In this document: in pieces, positions 59,279 through 64,000 of the stretch
How the letters are laid out: each line of letters starts with the position of its first letter
How positions within the stretch are numbered: the stretch's first letter is position 1
Origin: Dyella_A sp051962475
GTDB lineage: Bacteria > Pseudomonadota > Gammaproteobacteria > Xanthomonadales > Rhodanobacteraceae
Reading direction: 5' to 3'
NCBI RefSeq assembly: GCF_051962475.1
Contig: NZ_JBQCCF010000064.1
Span: 124,001-188,000 of the forward strand
DNA length: 64,000 nt
The notes under the pieces: model-generated
What the model was told of the DNA's origin: nothing
The model's database searches: none
What the model saw: the letters and a program-made list of their open reading frames with translations, nothing else
Program-made: the position numbers and the translations under genes

Positions 59279-62119
59279 ATGTTCGTACCTGGTCAACGCT
59301 GGATCTCCACCGCCGAACCCGAACTGGGCCTGGGCACCGTGCTGCGCGTCGAAGGACGCGGCGTGCAGGTGTTGTTCGCCAAGGCCGGCGTGCTGCGGCC
59401 CTACGCGATGGAGTCCGCGCCGCTGGTGCGCGCCGAATTCCGTCCCGGCCAGCGCATCGCCGGCAAGGGCATCTCCTTCCTGGTCGAACGCGTGGACGTG
59501 CGCGAGGGCCTGTTCGTCTACCGCGGCGAGGGCCGCGAGATGGAGGAAGGCCAGCTCGACGACGAACAGAGCGTGAGCCAGGCCGACGATCGGCTGATCG
59601 GCGGGCGCACCGATCCGGTGGCGCAGTTCGAGCTGCGCCTGGACGCCCTGCGTCGCCGCGCCGAGGCGCGCCGCTCGCCCACCTGGGGTCTGGCCGCCGC
59701 GCGCGTGGGCCTGGTGCCGCACCAGCTGCGCGTGGCCGGCATCGCCGCAGCGCGCCGTCCGCCCCGCGTGCTGCTGGCCGACGAAGTGGGCCTGGGAAAA
59801 ACCATCGAAGCCGGCATGATCCTGGCCCGCCAGCTCGCCACCGGCCGCGCCACCCGTGCGCTGGTGCTGCTGCCGGACACGCTGGTGTATCAGTGGTTCG
59901 TCGAGCTGATGCGCCGCTTCAACCTCAGCTTCGCGATCTACGACGAAGAGCGCTGCGAGGCGCTGGAGCAGTCCGAGCCGGGCAGCAATCCGTTCGAGGA
60001 CGAGCAACTGGTGATCGCCGACTTCGGCTTTCTGGAATCCTCGCCCAAGCGGGCGCAGCAGTTGCTCGATGCCGGCTGGGACCTGCTGGTGGTGGACGAG
60101 GCGCACCATCTGGAGTGGACGCCGGAAGCCGCCAGCCCGCGCTATGCGCTGGTGGAAAAGCTCGCCGCGCAGACGCCCGGTGTGATCCTGCTCACCGCCA
60201 CGCCCGAGCAGCTCGGCCGCAGCGGCCACTTCGCCCGCCTGCGCCTGCTCGATCCGCAGCGCTACAGCGATCTGGACGCCTACCTGGCCGAGGCCGACAC
60301 CTTCCAGGCGCTCTCGCAGGTGGCCGACCGCCTGCTCGAGAACCAGCCGCTCGACGTCGAGCAGCGCAGCATGCTGGCCGCCGCGCTGGCCGGCGACGCC
60401 GAGCTCACCGCGCAGCTGGCCGAGACGATCAAGCCTGAGCACGCGCGCGCCATCCTCGCCGCGCTGATCGACCGCCACGGCACCGGCCGCGCCATGTTCC
60501 GCAACCGCCGCGCTGGCATCGGCGGCTTTCCCAAGCGCGTGCCGGTGTGGCACTTGCTCGATCCAGATCTGCTGGACGACGGTGCGCGCCAGTCGCTGCT
60601 GGCCGAGTTCCATGCCGACATCCAGCAGCCCGCACCGATCCTCGCGCTGGATTACAGCGAAGATCCGCGCCTGCAGACGCTGGTCGACCTTCTCGAGAAA
60701 CACCCCCAGGACAAGTTCCTGCTGATCTGCCGCAGCCAGGCCAAGGTGCTGGCGCTGGAAGAAGCCCTGCGCACGCGCACTGGCGCCGGTATTGCCCGCT
60801 TCCACGAGGGCCTGGGCATCATCCAGCGCGATCGCAACGCGGCGTTCTTCGCCCAGCCCGACGGCGCACGACTGCTGCTGTGCTCGGAGATCGGCTCGGA
60901 AGGGCGCAACTTCCAGTTCGCCCATCGCCTGGTGCTGTGGGACCTGCCGCTGGATCCGGACCTGCTCGAGCAGCGCATCGGCCGTCTCGACCGCATCGGC
61001 CAGCAGCACGACATTGCTATCCACATCCTGGCCGTCGAGGGAAGCGCCCAGCACGTGCTGGCGCGCTGGTACGACGAAGGCCTGGACGCGTTCCGCTCCA
61101 GCCCCGCCGACGGCCGCGAGTTGCTGCGCCGCTACGGCGAATCGCTGGCCGAACTGGCCGGCGAACACGCGCGCAGTGCCGACGGGCGCGACCAGGAACT
61201 GGACGCGCTGATCGCCGAGACGCGCGCCAGCCACGAAGAGCTGGCCGAGCTGATCCGCGCCGGCCGCGACCACCTGCTGGAACTGGCCGCCAGCCGCGAC
61301 CTGCACGCCGAGGAGCTGAGCCAGGCGTTCCGCCGCGAGGACGTCGATCCCTCACGCGACGCCTTCGTGCAGCGCCTGCTGGAGCAGTTCGGCATCCACG
61401 CCGAAGAGCTCGGCCCGAAGGTGCTGCTGCTCGATCCGCAATACCTGTCCACCGACGCTCTGCCCGGCTTCGCCGACGGCCCGGTCTCGATCACCTTCGA
61501 CCGCGAACTCGCCCTGGCGCGCGAAGAGTTGCCGCTGCTGCGGCTGGATCACCCATTGGTGCTGGGCGCGATGGATCTCACGCTCTCCGGCGAACAGGGC
61601 AACGCGGCGTTCATGGTGGACGACGTGCTCGGTCCGCGCAGCGCGCTGCTGCAGGCGGTGTACCTGCTCGAATGCGTCGCCGATCGCGGGCTCGATGCCG
61701 AGCGCTTCCTGCCCACTCTGCCAATCGTGATCACCATCGACACTCGCCTGGCCGAACGCGACGACTTCCAGCCCAGCGAGATCGCGCTGCGTAAGGCGGC
61801 CGACCGCACCATCGAAGTGGCCCGCTACCGCAAGTTCCTCAACAAGCTGGTGCCGCCGATGCTGGAGAAGGCCGAGGCAGCTGCCGGCAACCGCGCCGCG
61901 ACGCACGTCGCCGAGGCCACCGCCCTGGCGACCGAAACGCTCGATGCCGAACTGGCGCGCCTGCACGCGCTGCGCGCGGTGAATCCGTCGATCAGCGCGG
62001 CGGAAATCGCCACCGTGCAGGCCGAACGCGACGCGCTGCTGGAGGCCCTGCCCAAGTCGCGTCTGCGGCTGGACGCGGTGCGCTTCGTGGTCAGCGCGGA
62101 TTTCCTGGCGCTACGCTGA
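59279..62119 (+). CDS. rapA: RNA polymerase-associated helicase-like protein RapA
   Basis: SWI2/SNF2-family ATPase that recycles RNA polymerase after transcription. The 946-residue protein starts at the ATG at 59279 (MFVPGQRWISTAEPELG), with tandem Tudor-like N-terminal domains, Walker A DEVGLGKTIEAG, DEAHHLEW, LLCSEIGSEGRNFQFAHRL, and QRIGRLDRIGQ (motif VI). Length matches E. coli RapA. A GATAAT just upstream may be its -10. Confidence 0.95.
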   Translation: MFVPGQRWISTAEPELGLGTVLRVEGRGVQVLFAKAGVLRPYAMESAPLVRAEFRPGQRIAGKGISFLVERVDVREGLFVYRGEGREMEEGQLDDEQSVSQADDRLIGGRTDPVAQFELRLDALRRRAEARRSPTWGLAAARVGLVPHQLRVAGIAAARRPPRVLLADEVGLGKTIEAGMILARQLATGRATRALVLLPDTLVYQWFVELMRRFNLSFAIYDEERCEALEQSEPGSNPFEDEQLVIADFGFLESSPKRAQQLLDAGWDLLVVDEAHHLEWTPEAASPRYALVEKLAAQTPGVILLTATPEQLGRSGHFARLRLLDPQRYSDLDAYLAEADTFQALSQVADRLLENQPLDVEQRSMLAAALAGDAELTAQLAETIKPEHARAILAALIDRHGTGRAMFRNRRAGIGGFPKRVPVWHLLDPDLLDDGARQSLLAEFHADIQQPAPILALDYSEDPRLQTLVDLLEKHPQDKFLLICRSQAKVLALEEALRTRTGAGIARFHEGLGIIQRDRNAAFFAQPDGARLLLCSEIGSEGRNFQFAHRLVLWDLPLDPDLLEQRIGRLDRIGQQHDIAIHILAVEGSAQHVLARWYDEGLDAFRSSPADGRELLRRYGESLAELAGEHARSADGRDQELDALIAETRASHEELAELIRAGRDHLLELAASRDLHAEELSQAFRREDVDPSRDAFVQRLLEQFGIHAEELGPKVLLLDPQYLSTDALPGFADGPVSITFDRELALAREELPLLRLDHPLVLGAMDLTLSGEQGNAAFMVDDVLGPRSALLQAVYLLECVADRGLDAERFLPTLPIVITIDTRLAERDDFQPSEIALRKAADRTIEVARYRKFLNKLVPPMLEKAEAAAGNRAATHVAEATALATETLDAELARLHALRAVNPSISAAEIATVQAERDALLEALPKSRLRLDAVRFVVSADFLALR

Positions 62120-62142
62120 GCGTTCGCGCCGAAGCAGGCAAG

Positions 62143-62172
62143 AACGGCGGCCATCGGCCGCCGTTTCTTTTT
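62143..62172 (+). terminator. Intrinsic terminator after rapA
   Basis: A 10-bp stem, AACGGCGGCC with loop ATC and GGCCGCCGTT, is followed by TCTTTTT, 23 bp after the rapA stop. Confidence 0.85.
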
Positions 62173-62208
62173 ATCCGAGGCATGCGTGATTCGCGCCAGG
62201 GCCACTTT

Positions 62209-62262
62209 ACCCGTTCGCGCTGAGCGTAGCTTGCGCAAGCAAGCGAAGTCGAAGCGCCCGTG
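62209..62262. repeat. Dispersed intergenic repeat (CGTTCGCGCTGAGCGTAG type)
   Basis: The segment beginning CCGTTCGCGCTGAGCGTAGC and ending AAGCGAAGTCGAAGCGCC resembles a short palindromic repeat common between genes of Xanthomonadales and Pseudomonas. Its inner part (GCTTGCGCAAGC) is a perfect palindrome. It sits in the 200-bp gap between the convergent rapA and rhomboid genes. Confidence 0.55.
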
Positions 62263-62320
62263 CCGCGACGCTCCAGCCATCCGGCATCAAGCGTCGACCT
62301 CGCAGACATTGGGATGTGTC

Positions 62321-62935
62321 CTAGCGCAGCAATCGCCGACGCGGCTTGATCGGAAAGCGCCCGCGCCAGTACTGGATCAGCAGCCAGCCGCCGAGCATGC
62401 CGCCCAGGTGCGCGAAGTGCGCCACACCCGGCATCCAGCCGAACACGCCCGAGAGCAGCTCCAGCCCACCGTAGAGAATCACGAACAGCCATGCCGGCAT
62501 TGGAATCGGCAGAAGGATGAAGTACACCTTCTCGTGCGGGTACATCATGCCGAACGCCAGCAGCAGGCCGAAGATGGCGCCCGACGCGCCTACCGTGGGG
62601 GTCTCGAAGTCGTGCAGGAACCAGCGCAGCACCACCAGTTGCAGCAGCGAGGCCACCACCAGGCAGGTGAAGTAGTAGATGGTGTAGTGCCGTGCGCCGA
62701 ACAGCCGCTCGATCTGCCCGCCGAACATGTACAGCGCCAGCATGTTGAAGGCGATGTGCGCAACGCCGCCGTGCATGAAGCCGTTGGTGACGATCTGCCA
62801 CGGCTCGAACAGCCCGCTGCCCAGCGGCCACAGCGCCAGCCAGTCGATCAGGCCCGGCATCACCTGCTGCAGCAGGAACACCGCCACGTTGGCGATCAGC
62901 AGATTGCGGGTGACGGGTGGAAGCGAGATCGGCAT
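62321..62935 (-). CDS. Rhomboid-family intramembrane serine protease
   Basis: A 204-residue, six-span protease. The catalytic Ser118 lies in TVGASGAIFGLLLAFG, and the His is in VAHFAHLGGMLGG (His176 most likely); GGVAHIAFNMLALY supplies the oxyanion His and Asn. It resembles the short GlpG-like rhomboids without a cytosolic domain. Substrate unknown. Confidence 0.94.
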   Translation of the reverse strand: MPISLPPVTRNLLIANVAVFLLQQVMPGLIDWLALWPLGSGLFEPWQIVTNGFMHGGVAHIAFNMLALYMFGGQIERLFGARHYTIYYFTCLVVASLLQLVVLRWFLHDFETPTVGASGAIFGLLLAFGMMYPHEKVYFILLPIPMPAWLFVILYGGLELLSGVFGWMPGVAHFAHLGGMLGGWLLIQYWRGRFPIKPRRRLLR

Positions 62936-63023
62936 GGGGTTTCCTTGGGGCTGCAGACGGCAGCGGCATCACAGACCGCGCGCCGCCCAGTCGGTTCGCT
63001 CGCGGGCAGCATCACGATCCACC

Positions 63024-63103
63024 GTAGGAGCCCGCTCGCGGGCGATGCTCTTCGACTTTGATGTGCATCAGGAGCAAGAGCACGCCCGCGAGCGGGCTCC
63101 TAC
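63024..63103. repeat. GTAG-headed palindromic (BIME-like) repeat pair
   Basis: The left arm GTAGGAGCCCGCTCGCGGGC and right arm GCCCGCGAGCGGGCTCCTAC are perfect inverses separated by 40 bp. Similar arms are widely known as REP sequences in Pseudomonas. It lies between the rhomboid gene and gloA, not at a stop codon. Confidence 0.88.
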
Positions 63104-63116
63104 ACACATTCGGGTG

Positions 63117-63647
63117 TCAGGCGACCAGCGGCGTGGGTTGCAGGATCTCGATCCAGTAGCCGTCGGGATCCTTGATGAAAGCGATGTGCTTCATGCGGCC
63201 ATCGGCCAGGCGCTTCTGGAACGGTACGCCCAGCGCCTCAAAGCGCGTGCAGGCCGCGTGCACGTCCGGCACCGTCACACACAGATGGCCGAAGCCTCGC
63301 GGCTCGCCGTTGCCATCGTGGTAATGGAAGTTCGCCTGCTGCTCAGTGCCGTGGTTGTAGGTGAGCTCCAGCACGCCGGGCTGGCCCAATACCCACTGCA
63401 AGCGCGCCGCATCGTCTTCGGGGATCGCCTCGCGATCGGCGCGCAGCACGAGGTAGTAGATGGTGAAGGCAGCCTCGGCGAACTCCTGCCGATGCACCGG
63501 CGTGAAGCCGAGCACGCGCGTGTAGAAATCCAGCGAGGCGGCGATGTCCTTGACACGGATCATCGTGTGGTTGAACACGTAGCCGTGGGTGGCGGCCTCG
63601 GGCTCGGCGGTGACGCCGGGCAGGTTCAGCAACGGGGCAAGCGACAT
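63117..63647 (-). CDS. gloA: Lactoylglutathione lyase (glyoxalase I)
   Basis: Converts the methylglyoxal-glutathione adduct to S-lactoylglutathione. The 176-residue protein starts at the ATG at 63647 (MSLAPLLNLPGV) after CGGAG; the frame is open 25 residues further. Motifs are NHTMIRVKDIAASLDFYTRV, LELTYNHGTE, GFGHLCVTVPDV and KDPDGYWIEIL, with the two His and two Glu that bind the metal. The larger form (over 170 residues) is usually zinc-type, as in Pseudomonas GloA3 and eukaryotes. Confidence 0.95.
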   Translation of the reverse strand: MSLAPLLNLPGVTAEPEAATHGYVFNHTMIRVKDIAASLDFYTRVLGFTPVHRQEFAEAAFTIYYLVLRADREAIPEDDAARLQWVLGQPGVLELTYNHGTEQQANFHYHDGNGEPRGFGHLCVTVPDVHAACTRFEALGVPFQKRLADGRMKHIAFIKDPDGYWIEILQPTPLVA

Positions 63648-63745
63648 GGACACTCCGGAAAACGCAGCGATACAGCCGCTGGACATGGGGCCACCGCTCG
63701 CCACGCGCAACCGGCTGCGCATGTGGTACGCGGGGCCCGGCGGGC

Positions 63746-63770
63746 AAAAAAAGGCCGCCCTGCGGCGGCC
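63746..63770 (-). terminator. Intrinsic terminator of the NlpC/P60 gene
   Basis: On the minus strand GGCCGCC, loop GCAG, GGCGGCC, then seven T. It begins 26 bp beyond the NlpC/P60 stop codon. Confidence 0.9.
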
Positions 63771-63796
63771 GTGTCGGATGTCGATGGATCGCCGGT

Positions 63797-64000
63797 TCAG
63801 CCCTTGCCGGGCACCGGGTCGATCTGCGCAATGCCTTCGGGCCGCTTGGCGCCAGCGAAATGGCGCGCCCAGTAGGCGTCGGCCAGGTTGTCCACGCGCA
63901 CGGTCTGACCACGCGAGGGCGAATGGATGAAGCGGCCGTTGTCGATGTAGATGCCCACGTGCGAGATGCGCCCGCGACGGCCGGCGGTACGGAAGAACAC
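63797..64000 (-). CDS. NlpC/P60 (C40) endopeptidase, C-terminal part only
   Basis: The last 68 codons of a gene that enters from the right edge. RISHVGIYIDNGRFIHSPS contains the catalytic His of C40 peptidases and the following polar residue; the N-terminal Cys part lies outside the window. It resembles the complete NlpC/P60 gene at 18386 (ISHVGVYVGQGRFVHAP), so the genome has at least two such cell-wall hydrolases. The tail YWARHFAGAKRPEGIA follows. Confidence 0.9.
   Translation of the reverse strand: MFFRTAGRRGRISHVGIYIDNGRFIHSPSRGQTVRVDNLADAYWARHFAGAKRPEGIAQIDPVPGKG

Noticed and set aside
59264..61306. A 680-codon open frame opposite rapA
   Set aside because: Antisense of a well-supported gene; Gln/Ala/Val-rich without motifs or ribosome binding site.
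63024..63103. Long inverted repeat near gloA as an intrinsic terminator
   Set aside because: There is no T-tract, the spacer is 40 bp, and it lies between the rhomboid start and the gloA stop; it fits the REP family better.

Overview
The window is a dense, high-GC stretch of bacterial chromosome with no IS element, prophage, rRNA or tRNA gene that I could find. The housekeeping content and order (ffh next to a CcsA/YpjD-type gene; rpsF-rpsR-rplI then dnaB and alr; leuS-lptE-holA-nadD followed later by rsfS, rlmH and maf; a fiu-like receptor with piuC; pqiABC), the GC-rich codon use and the GTAG-headed palindromic repeats point to a gammaproteobacterium of the Lysobacterales (Xanthomonadales), probably a Rhodanobacter/Dyella-like organism. 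That placement is inference from gene content only.

Layout. 1-7.4 kb: ffh (cut by the left edge), YpjD-like cytochrome assembly protein, purU, radA, a long palindromic repeat, alr and dnaB, with a perfect DnaA box upstream of dnaB. 7.5-16.5 kb: rplI-rpsR-rpsF, iscA-type carrier, asnS, a MalM-like lipoprotein, an atypical SDR lacking the usual Tyr/Lys pair, an endonuclease VIII gene (nei) interrupted by one in-frame TGA, carbonic anhydrase, hutG and glutathione reductase. 16.6-29.5 kb: a BlaI repressor and an M56 protease-TonB fusion behind paired operators, an NlpC/P60 lipoprotein, slyD, an MFS transporter, the RNA helicases rhlE and deaD, S-formylglutathione hydrolase, a TPR-sulfotransferase, a DODA-type dioxygenase, and a TonB-domain lipoprotein whose promoter carries the same operator pair as blaI. 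29.5-36.4 kb: YkgJ-type, YpfJ-type, MAPEG, TerC-CBS and CPBP proteins, then maf, a GNAT, rlmH and rsfS. 36.5-39.4 kb: a module set between rsfS and nadD, consisting of an ECF sigma factor, its NrsF-type membrane anti-sigma factor, a Tat-type exported MsrB and an exported Met/His-rich pentapeptide-repeat protein. 39.5-51 kb: nadD-holA-lptE-leuS, pqiABC, CnoX, a DUF4442 protein, and a second ECF sigma factor with a membrane partner. 51-64 kb: DUF502 protein, M14 and M13 metallopeptidases, Fur-box-linked siderophore receptor and PiuC, rapA, rhomboid protease, gloA, and an NlpC/P60 gene cut by the right edge.

Two regulatory circuits stand out. First, three promoters of the form GTAAC(C/T)-N16-CGAA lie ahead of the sigma/anti-sigma operon, the divergent msrB and the Met-rich repeat gene, so these probably form one sigma-F/NrsF regulon for oxidised methionine (or metal/oxidant stress) in the periplasm. 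Second, ATTAC-N4-GTAAT operator pairs occur only upstream of blaI and, about 13 kb away, upstream of a TonB-domain lipoprotein gene; no beta-lactamase is present, which suggests a BlaI/BlaR-like sensor serving an envelope function. Smaller points include GTAG repeats whose TAG forms the stop codon of three different genes, and the nei gene with TGA exactly where E. coli Nei has Trp27.
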